46,024 nucleotides of DNA from JBCDBL01 sp039183635 (GTDB lineage: Bacteria; Pseudomonadota; Alphaproteobacteria; Caulobacterales; Parvularculaceae). Location: the NCBI GenBank assembly GCA_039183635.1, contig JBCDBL010000010.1, positions 1 to 46,024 of the forward strand, given 5' to 3'. How positions within the stretch are numbered: the first letter of the stretch is position 1; every line of letters begins with the position of its first letter. The notes under the pieces were generated by a model that made no database searches, had not been told where the DNA came from, and was given only the letters and a program-made list of their open reading frames with translations. Both the position numbers and the translations under genes were made by a program. Positions 16,623 through 25,403 of the stretch are shown here, in pieces.

Positions 16623-17627
16623 ATGAATTTGGATCAGACTTTAGGCGTTTTTAGGGCGGCCGGCGAAGAAACCCGCCTGCGCATTTTGACGCTGTTGTCG
16701 AACGGGGAACTGACTGTAACCGAGTTGACCCAGATTCTCGGTCAAAGTCAGCCACGGGTCAGTCGGCACCTCAAGGTTTTGAACGACGCCGGTCTTGTTG
16801 AGCGATACCGCGAGGGCTCCTGGGTGTTTTACAGATTGGGGGAAGCAGGCGCATCGCCCTCCGTCGCGTCGGTTCTCAGCGATACACTGCGTCGTCTTGC
16901 GGCGTCAGGCGATCGCATCGTCGCGCGGGACGCCGAACGCTTGAAACTCGCGCGCCGGGCCCGCGCCGAGGCTGCGGCGGACTATTTTAACAAAAGCGCG
17001 GCGAAATGGGACGACATGCGGAAGCTGCACCTGCCGGAGTCGGACATCGAGGCGACGATGCTGTCGGCGGCGGGACCGCAGAATGTGAGCGTTTTTCTTG
17101 ATCTTGGCACCGGGACGGGGCGTCTGTTAGAGATTTTCGCCGGCATTTACGAAAAAGGGGTCGGCTATGACCTTTCCCTTGAAATGCTGGCCGTTGCGCG
17201 CGCCAACCTGGAGCGTGCAGGCGTTTCCCACGCCCAAGTGCGCCAGGGCGATATTTTCGCTATGCCGCTCGAAGACGGTGCGGCGGATTTCATTTCCATT
17301 CACCAGGTTTTGCACTATGTCGCCGACGCTGGCGCCGCCGTCGCCGAGGCTGCGCGGCTCTTGTCCCCTGGCGGCCGTTTGATGATCGTCGACTTCGCCC
17401 CCCATGACCTTGAGTTTTTGCGCGAAGACCACGCCCATCGCCGCCTCGGTTTTTCTGACGAGGAGGTGCGCGCCTGGTGCGAGGGGGCGGGGCTTAATCT
17501 TGCTCGTGTCGATACGCTGTCTCCGGACAAGACCGGCGTTGAGGGGCGGCTGACTGTGAAAATATGGCTTTGCGCCGACGCCCGCGGCCGCAGCGCCGCA
17601 TCCCGAAAAAAGGAGACCGCCGCGTGA
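16623..17627 (+). CDS. ArsR-family regulator fused to SAM-methyltransferase-like domain (SahR-like)
   Basis: 334 residues. Residues 1-85 are a winged HTH of ArsR type (LTQILGQSQPRVSRHLKVLNDAGLVERYREGSW) without the metal-binding ELCVCDL motif, so it is not a metal sensor. Residues about 140-320 are a class I methyltransferase fold with motif I FLDLGTGTGRLLEIF and the post-I/II order VGYDLSLEML, GDIFAMPLEDG, GGRLMIVDFAPHD. This architecture next to metF and metH is that of SahR, described in proteobacteria as a repressor of S-adenosylmethionine-cycle genes that responds to S-adenosylhomocysteine. It overlaps metF by four bases (GTGA). Whether the second domain still methylates anything is unknown; ligand sensing is the more likely job. 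Confidence 0.88.
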   Translation: MNLDQTLGVFRAAGEETRLRILTLLSNGELTVTELTQILGQSQPRVSRHLKVLNDAGLVERYREGSWVFYRLGEAGASPSVASVLSDTLRRLAASGDRIVARDAERLKLARRARAEAAADYFNKSAAKWDDMRKLHLPESDIEATMLSAAGPQNVSVFLDLGTGTGRLLEIFAGIYEKGVGYDLSLEMLAVARANLERAGVSHAQVRQGDIFAMPLEDGAADFISIHQVLHYVADAGAAVAEAARLLSPGGRLMIVDFAPHDLEFLREDHAHRRLGFSDEEVRAWCEGAGLNLARVDTLSPDKTGVEGRLTVKIWLCADARGRSAASRKKETAA

Positions 17628-18490
17628 GCGCCAATATCGCCGTATCTTTCGAGTTTTTTCCGCCGAAGACGGAGGAGATGAGCAAAAAACTCTGGGCCTC
17701 CGTAGAACGCCTGTCGACGCTCGCCCCGACATTCGTTTCCGTCACCTACGGCGCTGGCGGCTCCACGAGAGAGCGCACCCATGACACTGTGGCGCGCATC
17801 GTCCGGGACACCGATCTCAACCCTGCAGCGCATCTGACATGCGTGAATGCTGCGCGTGAAGAGGTGGACGCTGTGCTACGGGACTATTGGGCGGCGGGCG
17901 TTCGCCACATTGTGGCGTTGCGCGGCGACCCGCCTGAAGGCATTGGCGAGAAATACGTTCCGCATCCGGGGGGGTATGCAAACGCCGCCGAACTTACCGC
18001 GGGGGCGAAGGCCGTGGCCGATTTTGAAATCTCTGTCGGGTGCTATCCGGAAAAGCATCCCGAATCGGAGTCCTTCGACGCCGACATCGATTTGTTGAAG
18101 GCGAAGATCGACGCCGGGGCCACACGCGCCATCACGCAATTCTTCTACGACAATGAGGTCTATTTCCGGTATCTCGACCGCGTGCGCAAAGCCGGGATCG
18201 ATATTCCAATCTGCCCTGGGCTGATGCCTGTGACGAATTATAAGGGACTAAAGCGCATGGCGGGCGCCTGCGGGGCTTCGATTCCGGACCGCGTCGATGC
18301 TTTGTTTGCAAGTTTGGATGATGATCCTGCGACCCGCCAGCTTGTGGCCGCTACATTCGCCGCCGAACAGGCGCTCGCTCTTGCCGAGCAAGGCGTTGAC
18401 AATTTTCATTTTTACACGTTGAACCGTGCTGAACTTGTTTACGCCCTTTGTCACATGCTGGGCGTCAGGCCGCAAAAGGCTGCGGCTTAA
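17624..18490 (+). CDS. metF: Methylenetetrahydrofolate reductase [NAD(P)H]
   Basis: 288 residues from GTG 17624, chosen because AGGAG lies eight bases upstream and because the family N terminus (VSFEFFPPKTEE) follows at once; it overlaps the regulator stop. MetF reduces 5,10-methylene- to 5-methyl-tetrahydrofolate with FAD in a TIM barrel. FEFFPPK, VSVTYGAGGSTRERT, HLTCV, ALRGDPP, GCYPEKHPE, FFYDNEVYFRYLDRVRKAG, PGLMPVTN and the C-terminal NFHFYTLNRAEL are all intact. The product is the methyl donor used by the downstream MetH. Confidence 0.95.
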   Translation: MSANIAVSFEFFPPKTEEMSKKLWASVERLSTLAPTFVSVTYGAGGSTRERTHDTVARIVRDTDLNPAAHLTCVNAAREEVDAVLRDYWAAGVRHIVALRGDPPEGIGEKYVPHPGGYANAAELTAGAKAVADFEISVGCYPEKHPESESFDADIDLLKAKIDAGATRAITQFFYDNEVYFRYLDRVRKAGIDIPICPGLMPVTNYKGLKRMAGACGASIPDRVDALFASLDDDPATRQLVAATFAAEQALALAEQGVDNFHFYTLNRAELVYALCHMLGVRPQKAAA

Positions 18491-18501
18491 GGAATTTTTT
18501 T

Positions 18502-21156
18502 ATGACCACGCCTGTTTTCGTCAATATCGGCGAGCGCACCAACGTCACCGGATCGGCGAAATTTCGAAAGCTGATTAAGGAAGACCGGTACGAAGAAGCC
18601 CTCGACGTCGCCCGCCAACAGGTGGAGAACGGCGCGCAAGTCATCGACGTCAATATGGATGAGGGCATGCTCGATTCCGAAGCGGCCATGGTGACGTTTT
18701 TGAACCTTATTGCGTCTGAGCCGGATATTTGCCGTGTGCCGATCATGATCGACTCTTCGAAATGGTCGGTGATCGAGGCGGGTCTGAAATGCGTTCAAGG
18801 CAAGGCGATCGTCAATTCCATTTCCCTGAAAGAAGGCGAAGAGCCGTTTTTGGATCAGGCGCGGAAAATCAAACGGTACGGTGCGGCCGTTGTCGTTATG
18901 GCTTTCGATGAAACCGGCCAGGCGGAGACGGCGGATCGTAAGTTTGAGATTTGCAAACGCTCCTACGATCTGCTGACAAAGAAAATAGGCTTTCCGCCCG
19001 AAGATATTATTTTCGATCCGAATATTTTCGCCGTGGCGACAGGTATTGAGGAACATGACAATTACGCCGTGGACTTCATTGAAGGGACACGACGGATTAA
19101 GGACAATCTGGCCCATGCCCATGTGTCCGGCGGCGTCTCCAACATTTCCTTTTCTTTTCGCGGCAATGAGCCTGTGCGCCGGGCGATGCACTCCGTGTTT
19201 CTGTATCACGCCATCAAGGCGGGTATGGACATGGGTATCGTCAACGCCGGGCAATTGGACGTCTACGACGATATTCCGAAAGAACTTTTAGAACCGGTCG
19301 AAGACGTCATCCTCAATCGCCGTTCCGACTCAACCGAGCGTTTGCTTGATGTCGCCGAGCAATTCAAAGGCGGCGGCGCCAAGGCGAAGGTTCAGGATAT
19401 GTCCTGGCGTGAGGCGCCGGTTGAGGACCGTATCAAACATGCCCTCATTAAAGGGATTACCGAGTTTATTGTCGACGACACCGAAGAGGCGCGGCAAAAG
19501 CTGCCTCGGCCCTTGCATGTCATTGAGGGGCCGCTGATGGACGGCATGAATGTTGTCGGCGATCTGTTCGGCGAGGGTAAGATGTTTTTGCCCCAGGTCG
19601 TTAAGTCTGCGCGTGTGATGAAGCAGGCGGTGGCGCACCTTATTCCGTATATGGAAAAGGAGAAAGAAGAGCAGGGGCTGGAGCAGGGGCGGGCCGCCGG
19701 CAAAGTTTTGATGGCGACGGTCAAGGGCGATGTGCACGATATTGGTAAAAATATTGTTGGCGTGGTCCTTCAGTGTAACAATTATGATGTGATTGATCTT
19801 GGCGTTATGGCGCCAGCGGACAAAATCCTGGCTGAGGCTAAAGTCCACAATGTGGATGTTATCGGTCTATCCGGCCTGATTACGCCGAGCCTTGATGAAA
19901 TGGTCCATGTGGCCTCCGAGATGCAGCGCCAGGACTTTCAGGTTCCTCTTCTTATTGGCGGCGCCACCACCAGCAAGGCCCATACGGCTGTGAAAATCTC
20001 GCCGCAGTACGACAAGGGCGTCGTCTATGTGACCGACGCAAGCCGCGCCGTGGGCGTCGTCGGCCAGCTTTTGTCGAAGGAGGCGAAGCCGGATTACCTC
20101 AGCGGCGTTAATGAAGAATATGGCCGCGTGCGGGAAAGCCACGCCAGGGGCATGAAGAAGAAGCCGCGACAATCCATTGCGGCGGCGCGGGCCAACGCCG
20201 TTTCGATTGACTGGTCCGGATACGAACCGCCGAAGCCGATATTTCTCGGAACGAAAACATTCCGCGACTATGACCTTGGGACATTGGCGGAGTTTATCGA
20301 CTGGACGCCGTTTTTCGCCTCCTGGGAGCTTGCGGGCAGGTTTCCGCGTATTTTGGAGGACGATGTCGTGGGCGAGGCGGCGCGCGCGCTCTACGATGAC
20401 GCCCGGCGCATGCTTGACCGGATCGTGAAGGAAAAATGGTTCACAGCCCATAGCGTCATCGGGTTTTGGCCCGCAAACGTTGTCGGCGATGATGTGATCT
20501 TATTCGCCGATGAGACGCGGTCTGAACGTATCGGAGCCTTCCATGGCCTGCGCCAGCAAATGGTGAAGTCCACGGGCAAGCCGAATTACTGTTTGTCGGA
20601 CTTTGTCGCGCCGTTGGAGACGGGCCTTTCCGATTACATTGGCGGGTTCGCCGTCACGGCCGGACATGGGGAGAACGAGGCGGCGAAGCGCTTTGAAGAC
20701 GCCAACGACAATTATAACGCCATTATGGCCAAAGCCCTCGCCGACCGTTTGGCGGAGGCGTTTGCCGAGCATATGCACGCGCGGGTGCGGCGGGAGTTTT
20801 GGGGGTACGGCGCCGACGAGGGGCTGACAAACGACGACCTTATCGCGGAAAAATATCGCGGCATTCGCCCTGCGCCGGGATATCCGGCCCAGCCCGATCA
20901 TACGGAGAAGGAAGCCCTGTTCGCCCTTTTGGGCGCGGAGGCGGCCGCCGGGATGGAGCTTACCGAAAGCTACGCCATGCAGCCAGGCGCATCGGTTTCC
21001 GGGCTCTATTTCAGCCACCCCCAATCGGAATATTTCGGCGTCGGCCGCATTGAACGCGACCAAGTGGAGGACTACGCCGCGCGCAAAGGCTACGACCTCA
21101 AAGATATGGAAAAGTGGCTTCAACCGATATTAAATTACGATCCGGCCGAAGATTAA
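18502..21156 (+). CDS. metH: Cobalamin-dependent methionine synthase lacking the homocysteine-binding domain
   Basis: 884 residues from ATG 18502 (AAGGAA eight bases upstream). Full MetH has about 1200 residues. The N-terminal homocysteine-binding barrel is missing: the protein begins directly with the pterin-binding domain (FVNIGERTNVTGSAKF, about 5-265), then the cap (about 300-385), the B12 domain with Asp-Val-His-Asp-Ile-Gly near 410 whose His is the lower cobalt ligand, and the activation domain (about 560-884) with RPAPGYPAQPDHTEK. Split MetH enzymes are known in alphaproteobacteria; the homocysteine-binding partner usually lies next to this gene, but here only 11 bases separate it from metF. 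The partner must be encoded elsewhere. Confidence 0.94.
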   Translation: MTTPVFVNIGERTNVTGSAKFRKLIKEDRYEEALDVARQQVENGAQVIDVNMDEGMLDSEAAMVTFLNLIASEPDICRVPIMIDSSKWSVIEAGLKCVQGKAIVNSISLKEGEEPFLDQARKIKRYGAAVVVMAFDETGQAETADRKFEICKRSYDLLTKKIGFPPEDIIFDPNIFAVATGIEEHDNYAVDFIEGTRRIKDNLAHAHVSGGVSNISFSFRGNEPVRRAMHSVFLYHAIKAGMDMGIVNAGQLDVYDDIPKELLEPVEDVILNRRSDSTERLLDVAEQFKGGGAKAKVQDMSWREAPVEDRIKHALIKGITEFIVDDTEEARQKLPRPLHVIEGPLMDGMNVVGDLFGEGKMFLPQVVKSARVMKQAVAHLIPYMEKEKEEQGLEQGRAAGKVLMATVKGDVHDIGKNIVGVVLQCNNYDVIDLGVMAPADKILAEAKVHNVDVIGLSGLITPSLDEMVHVASEMQRQDFQVPLLIGGATTSKAHTAVKISPQYDKGVVYVTDASRAVGVVGQLLSKEAKPDYLSGVNEEYGRVRESHARGMKKKPRQSIAAARANAVSIDWSGYEPPKPIFLGTKTFRDYDLGTLAEFIDWTPFFASWELAGRFPRILEDDVVGEAARALYDDARRMLDRIVKEKWFTAHSVIGFWPANVVGDDVILFADETRSERIGAFHGLRQQMVKSTGKPNYCLSDFVAPLETGLSDYIGGFAVTAGHGENEAAKRFEDANDNYNAIMAKALADRLAEAFAEHMHARVRREFWGYGADEGLTNDDLIAEKYRGIRPAPGYPAQPDHTEKEALFALLGAEAAAGMELTESYAMQPGASVSGLYFSHPQSEYFGVGRIERDQVEDYAARKGYDLKDMEKWLQPILNYDPAED

Positions 21157-21198
21157 CTTTGAAACAGACGATTACACGAACAAATGGCGGTTGGCGCG

Positions 21199-21285
21199 TT
21201 AAATAACGCCGACGACGAGTGCGGCGATAACGACGAGCGACGCCCCGAAAAACACTCCGCTGAGAAGATATCGTACATTTGCCAT
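21199..21285 (-). CDS. Candidate 28-residue single-span membrane protein
   Basis: An open frame from ATG 21285 to TAA encodes a short basic start (MANVRYLLSG) followed by an unbroken hydrophobic helix (VFFGASLVVIAALVVGVI). GGGGAAAAG lies six or so bases before the ATG. Base composition and the absence of rare codons fit the chromosome. Small hydrophobic proteins are commonly missed; equally this could be chance in a GC-rich gap. It is convergent with metH. No family is recognised. Confidence 0.4.
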   Translation of the reverse strand: MANVRYLLSGVFFGASLVVIAALVVGVI

Positions 21286-21612
21286 GGGTCTTTTCCCCAA
21301 GAATGACCGTGTCCCGACAATGACGTGCGGAAGTACGACATAGTTAATTGGCGTTGCCAAGAGCAAAGCGCTTTTATTTTATAATTTATGTCTCACAGCT
21401 GTCATAAAATAGTCGCAACAGGTTGATTCGTTTGCGCGATTTTAGTTTGTCCACAGACCCCTCCGTTGTGCGCAAAATGTGCGCGAAGAGCATGCCGCCT
21501 AAAGCGCGGCGGCGTCAGAATTTGGCGCCCCGGCTATTTTCAACGACTCTTGCGTCCCGTCTGTCGACAAAGATGTGGCGCTGCACAAGCGACGCCTGTA
21601 ACACTTTCGGTT
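21286..21612. other. Intergenic stretch without recognised gene
   Basis: 327 bases between the candidate small membrane ORF and the TerB-J protein. The part at 21,340-21,420 is AT-rich (ATTTTATAATTTATGTCTCA) and probably holds divergent promoters. The frame of the downstream gene is open back to 21,466, but that segment reads as Arg-rich low-complexity sequence and is probably not coding. Confidence 0.4.
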
Positions 21613-22329
21613 ATGTCGATCTGGGGCAAAATCGCCGGCGCCGGCGTTGGTCTGGCCATTGGCGGTCCGCTGGGCGCTCTTCTGGGCGGTGTGGCGGGCC
21701 ATTTCGCCGTGGACGTTCCCCAGGCCGCTGGGCGGCCGGAGCGCGATAAAGTCACCTTCGCTGTGGCCATGATCGCGTTGTCGGCGAAAATGGCCAAGGC
21801 TGACGGGCGCGTGACACGGGATGAGATCGACGCCTTTGAGGAGATTTTTCTCGTTCCGCCGGAAGAGGCTGCGCGGGTGCGCATGCTTTACAATCTCGCA
21901 AAAGAGGATGTCGCTGGGTATCAACACTACGCCCGTCAGATTGCGCGCATTTACGCAAACTATCCGGCGGTTTTGGAAGATGTGCTCGACGCTTTGTTCT
22001 ATGTCGCCCTCGCGGACGGCGTCGCCCATGACAAGGAAATCGCCTTTCTGGAGAATGTGGCTGATATTTTCGGCTACACCGACGCTGAATTTCGTCGCGT
22101 GAAAGCAAGTCATATCGGACCTGACGCCGATGACCCGTTCGCTATTATCGGCGTGTCTTCGGACGCGGGCCTGGATGAGATCAAGCAGGCCTGGCGCCGT
22201 CTGGCCCGGGAAAATCACCCAGACGCGTTGATCGCCCGGGGCGTGCCGGAGGAATTCGTCAAAGTCGCTGAAAAGAAATTGGCCGCAATCAATGCAGCGT
22301 ACGAGAAAATCACCGCCCAGCGCGCCTAA
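21613..22329 (+). CDS. DjlA-like co-chaperone: TerB domain plus C-terminal J domain
   Basis: 238 residues from ATG 21613 (MSIWGKIAG). A glycine-rich hydrophobic stretch (residues 7-33, VGLAIGGPLGALLGGVAGHFAV) may anchor it to the inner membrane. Residues about 45-155 are a TerB-type helical domain (AVAMIALSAKMAKADGRVTRDEI and ALFYVALADGVAHDKEIAFLE). Residues about 176-235 are a J domain with the essential HPD in RLARENHPDAL, which stimulates DnaK. This order matches DjlA. Targets are unknown. A degenerate repeat begins right after its stop codon. Confidence 0.88.
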   Translation: MSIWGKIAGAGVGLAIGGPLGALLGGVAGHFAVDVPQAAGRPERDKVTFAVAMIALSAKMAKADGRVTRDEIDAFEEIFLVPPEEAARVRMLYNLAKEDVAGYQHYARQIARIYANYPAVLEDVLDALFYVALADGVAHDKEIAFLENVADIFGYTDAEFRRVKASHIGPDADDPFAIIGVSSDAGLDEIKQAWRRLARENHPDALIARGVPEEFVKVAEKKLAAINAAYEKITAQRA

Positions 22330-22437
22330 AGCGTCACCGCATCAACCGGAAATCAGGGCGAGGCTTTGAGGTCTTTTTTTACGTATGTCCTTACGCTCAA
22401 CCGGCGCCCACTGGAGCTGGAAGCGCTTTAGACGTCT
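22330..22437. repeat. Degenerate interspersed repeat, copy A
   Basis: Begins AGCGTCACCGCATCAACCGG right after the DjlA-like stop and ends in GGAAGCGCTTTAG. It aligns with the copy at 22,795-22,899: both start with AGCGTC, have a GxATCAGG block, a GCTTT block, a T-rich segment, a CAACCG block and end in a GCTTTAG block. The second half also resembles 1128-1200. Confidence 0.55.
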
Positions 22438-22536
22438 TTACCAGGTTTCTTAAGCTTGACGCTCGACAGGCGGCGCGCCATTTGCAAAGCTGTTGTCGTT
22501 AAAACATCACATTTGTTAAAGCGTTTGGTTGACAAT

Positions 22537-22794
22537 ATGAGCGGAAAAGACATTCGCCTCGGTGAAGAAGATCCCAAAGGGGCGCATGATGCTTTATCGC
22601 GTATTGGGCGGGCGGCTTTTGACGCTGGCTCCCTTTTATTAATTGTTGTCGGTGCGGTCTTTTTGGCCGGGATCGTTCTGTTCGCCCTTCCGTTAACGCT
22701 GATCGCATCGGCTCTTGTGGGATGGATGGAGCGGTTTGGCGCGCGCCGCGCGAAGCGTCCGGCAAAAGGCTGGCGCTCTATAACGCCGGCCTAA
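22537..22794 (+). CDS. Small single- or double-span membrane protein
   Basis: 85 residues from ATG 22537; the frame is open back to 22,456 but the earlier part is Arg/Lys-rich and unsupported. A charged N terminus (GKDIRLGEEDPKGAHDALSRIG) leads to about 40 hydrophobic residues (LLLIVVGAVFLAGIVLFALPLTLIASALVG, written here in part) and a basic tail (ERFGARRAKRPAKG). No family recognised. It is isolated between two copies of the interspersed repeat, which supports it being a real single-gene unit. Confidence 0.5.
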   Translation: MSGKDIRLGEEDPKGAHDALSRIGRAAFDAGSLLLIVVGAVFLAGIVLFALPLTLIASALVGWMERFGARRAKRPAKGWRSITPA

Positions 22795-22899
22795 AGCGTC
22801 TCTTCTTCAATCAGAATCAGGCAGACGCTTTAAGTCTTTGTCTTTTCGCATTTCCGGACGGCCAACCGTACACACTTGGCCTGGAAAGGCTTTAGGCGG
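22795..22899. repeat. Degenerate interspersed repeat, copy B
   Basis: Begins AAGCGTCTCTTCTTCAATCA at the stop of the small membrane protein gene and continues through GACGCTTTAAGTCTTTGTCT and TTTCCGGACGGCCAACCG to GGAAAGGCTTTAGG. Same block order as copy A. Confidence 0.55.
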
Positions 22900-23010
22900 C
22901 TGGCGGCTCTCTAACAAACTTTCCTCTTTATTCGGATGGCGAGAGCCCATAGGCTCTGCTCTGGATACACTCCTGTGAACTCATAAAATCTATTTTCCTA
23001 ATGCCGGGGC

Positions 23011-23898
23011 GTGGATGTGACGCGAAACGAATTTCTTATTCTGTTTGCCATCTGCATTATATGGGGGTTCCACTTTGTCGTGATTAAAGTCACGGTGGAG
23101 ATGGTTCCGCCCTTGTTTTACGCAGCTATGCGCATGTGTCTGCTGGCGATCGTATTATCGCCTTTGTTGCGCATCTATAAAGGGCGTATGCTGCGCATAT
23201 TTGTCGCTGGCATGTGTTTGGGCGGGCTTAACTTCGGATTTTTATTCCTTGGGCTGCAATATGCATCGCCGTCAGCCGCCGCTATCGCTATTGAACTCAG
23301 CATTCCTTTCGCCACCGTCTTGTCCGTTATTTTTCTAGGCGAGCGGGTGCGCTGGCGCAGGACGGTCGGCATAGCCATGGCGTTCGCCGGCATTTGCATC
23401 ATCGCTTTCAAGCCGGGCGAGGCTGACTTAAGTCTTGGCGTCGGTTTGGTGGCGTTGGCGGCTTTGTTCGAAGCGTCAGGGGCCGTTCTTGTCAAAAGCT
23501 TGAAAGGCGTCCCGCCCCTGCGATTGCAAGCCTGGGCTGCGTTGATCGGTGCGTGCGTATTAAGTCTCGGCACTTCTGTTTTTGAAACCGGGGGGATTGC
23601 GGCCGTGCGTGAGGCGGGCCTTTTGTTCTATGGCGCGCTTGCGTATTCCGTTTTTCTGTCGTCCCTTGTGGGCCACACATCCTTTTACTGGCTGTTGCAG
23701 CGGCGCGATATTTCGCAGATCGCCCCAGGTCTTATTCTGACGCCGATTCTTGCGGCTGGTTTTGGCGTATGGCTGACCGGCGACACGTTTACGCCTGTGA
23801 TGGCCGTCGGCGCGGCGGTGTCGCTGCTTGGGGTTTTTATCGTTATGGTGCGCTCCGGCCCGAAATCACCCGTCGTCGAAAGCGCTGGAGGCACATAA
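23011..23898 (+). CDS. EamA/DMT-superfamily transporter
   Basis: 295 residues from GTG 23011 (GTG 23017 is also possible). Ten hydrophobic helices in two EamA repeats (about 8-135 and 148-285): the first contains CIIWGFHFVVIKVTVEMVPP and RMCLLAIVLSPL, and each repeat ends with an FLGExVRWRRTVGIAMAFAG-like or ILAAGFGVWLTGD segment. The substrate of this drug/metabolite-type exporter cannot be told. It ends one base before the amidase start codon and probably shares its transcript. Confidence 0.88.
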   Translation: MDVTRNEFLILFAICIIWGFHFVVIKVTVEMVPPLFYAAMRMCLLAIVLSPLLRIYKGRMLRIFVAGMCLGGLNFGFLFLGLQYASPSAAAIAIELSIPFATVLSVIFLGERVRWRRTVGIAMAFAGICIIAFKPGEADLSLGVGLVALAALFEASGAVLVKSLKGVPPLRLQAWAALIGACVLSLGTSVFETGGIAAVREAGLLFYGALAYSVFLSSLVGHTSFYWLLQRRDISQIAPGLILTPILAAGFGVWLTGDTFTPVMAVGAAVSLLGVFIVMVRSGPKSPVVESAGGT

Positions 23899-23899
23899 T

Positions 23900-24613
23900 A
23901 TGGTATTGTCGATTACGCAGACGCCGTCGCCCAATTTCGATGACAGGGGCGACATAGCGCCGGATATTTTGTTGCTTCATTACACGGGCATGAAAAGCGG
24001 TCCCGCCGCACTTGCGCGTCTTTGCGATGCCGCCTCCAGGGTTTCGGCGCATTATCTTGTGGAGGAAGATGGAACGATTTTTCAAATGGTGGCCGAGGAT
24101 AAGCGCGCCTGGCATGCCGGCGTTTCGTCCTGGGGCGGAGCGGACAACATCAATGCGCGCTCCGTAGGCGTAGAAATTGTTAATCCCGGGCATGAATGGG
24201 GTTATCGGCCTTTTCCGGATAGGCAGATCGATAGCGTTGTCGCCTTATCCCGCGAAGTCTGTCGCCGTTGGCAGATCCGCCCTGCGCGGGTCCTCGCCCA
24301 TTCGGACGTCGCGCCATTGCGCAAGGAGGACCCTGGCGAGTTGTTCCCCTGGCGACGTTTGGCCGCCGCGGAACTTGCCCTTGGCCCCTATGAAGGGCCG
24401 GCCGATGCCGCGCTGGACCATGGGGCTTGTCTCAAAATGCTTGGCGAGATTGGGTATGGCGTATCCGAAGCGGGGGCCGTAGCGGCGTTGCTGGCGTTTC
24501 AACGGCGTTTTTGTCCCGCTGCGCTTGGTCAAGGCATGAGCCCTTTGGTGAAGGCCGCCATCGCTGACGTGCACGGACGCATGGCGGCTTCTGGCGCCGC
24601 GGCGCCTTTATAG
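23900..24613 (+). CDS. N-acetylmuramoyl-L-alanine amidase (Amidase_2/AmpD-like) with peptidoglycan-binding tail
   Basis: 237 residues from ATG 23900. The zinc amidase motifs are complete: His27 (ILLLHYTGM), His72 (RAWHAGVSSW), VGVEIVNPGHEWGY, and AHSDVAPLRKEDPG with His134 and Asp144. The C-terminal 60 residues (DHGACLKMLGEIGYGVSE and AVAALLAFQRRFCP) look like a PG_binding_1 domain, the arrangement of AmiD-type enzymes. There is no signal peptide, so it probably acts on cytoplasmic anhydro-muropeptides as AmpD does. Second gene of a tight co-directional run. Confidence 0.9.
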   Translation: MVLSITQTPSPNFDDRGDIAPDILLLHYTGMKSGPAALARLCDAASRVSAHYLVEEDGTIFQMVAEDKRAWHAGVSSWGGADNINARSVGVEIVNPGHEWGYRPFPDRQIDSVVALSREVCRRWQIRPARVLAHSDVAPLRKEDPGELFPWRRLAAAELALGPYEGPADAALDHGACLKMLGEIGYGVSEAGAVAALLAFQRRFCPAALGQGMSPLVKAAIADVHGRMAASGAAAPL

Positions 24614-24635
24614 GGGGGGGGAGGAGATGGTCGGT

Positions 24636-25403
24636 ATGAGAACCGCGGCTGTGTTGGCGATTGGCGATGAGTTGCTTTCGGGCCGGACGCGGGACGCCAA
24701 TATTCACGCGCTGGCGGGGTGGTTGACGGCCCGCGGCATTGCGTTGAAAGAAGCGCGGATCGTCTCCGACGACGAGGCGGCCATTGTTGAAACCGTTAAT
24801 GATCTGCGCGGGCGGTATGACTATGTGTTCACGTCCGGTGGGTTGGGGCCGACCCATGACGACATAACGGCTGAGGCGATCGCTTCAGCATTCGGGGTGA
24901 GCGCTTCTTTGCGCGAGGACGCCAAGGCGATCCTTGCAGAGTATTACAAAGATACGGGCCTTACGGACGCGCGGCTGCGCATGGCGCGCATTCCCGAAGG
25001 GGCCGACCTGATCGCCAACCCGGTGTCCGGCGCGCCGGGGTTTCAGATCGGAAATGTTTTCGTAATGGCGGGGGTGCCGAAAATTTTCATCGGTATGCTG
25101 TCTGATATAGAGGGACGTGTTGAAGAAGGCCCCAGCATCGTGATGTCCGCCATACGGACGGATTTACCGGAAAGTCGCCTGTTTCAACCTTTAAAAACCT
25201 GTCAGGACCAATATGACGATGTCTCTATCGGTAGCTATCCTATGGAGGATGGGGAAGATGGCGGTGTCAGCATCGTATTGCGCGGTCTCGACCGGGCCCG
25301 TGTCGCGGCGGCGCTTGCAGATGTTTCGCAAGCCGTTTCCGCCGCTGGCGGCGCCGTTATGGGCGGAGATAAGCCAGGGCGAGCGACAGGGGCGGACATA
25401 TAA
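24636..25403 (+). CDS. CinA N-terminal / molybdopterin-binding (MoCF) domain protein
   Basis: 255 residues from ATG 24636; GGAGGAG sits nine bases upstream, while the ATG at 24627 directly abuts that site and is less likely. A run of nine G (24613-24621) precedes it. AVLAIGDELLSGRTRDANIH, the FTSGGLGPTHDD loop and the FVMAGVPKIF segment are those of the MoCF domain of CinA. The C-terminal nicotinamide-nucleotide amidase domain of CinA is absent, so this is the short form common in alphaproteobacteria. The ligand may be ADP-ribose- or nucleotide-like; not provable here. Confidence 0.85.
   Translation: MRTAAVLAIGDELLSGRTRDANIHALAGWLTARGIALKEARIVSDDEAAIVETVNDLRGRYDYVFTSGGLGPTHDDITAEAIASAFGVSASLREDAKAILAEYYKDTGLTDARLRMARIPEGADLIANPVSGAPGFQIGNVFVMAGVPKIFIGMLSDIEGRVEEGPSIVMSAIRTDLPESRLFQPLKTCQDQYDDVSIGSYPMEDGEDGGVSIVLRGLDRARVAAALADVSQAVSAAGGAVMGGDKPGRATGADI

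Noticed and set aside
24613..24621. Run of nine G before the CinA-like gene, possible phase variation.
   Set aside because: The run lies in the ribosome binding region of a housekeeping-type gene and not in a coding frame; a slip could change translation but nothing else supports phase variation.
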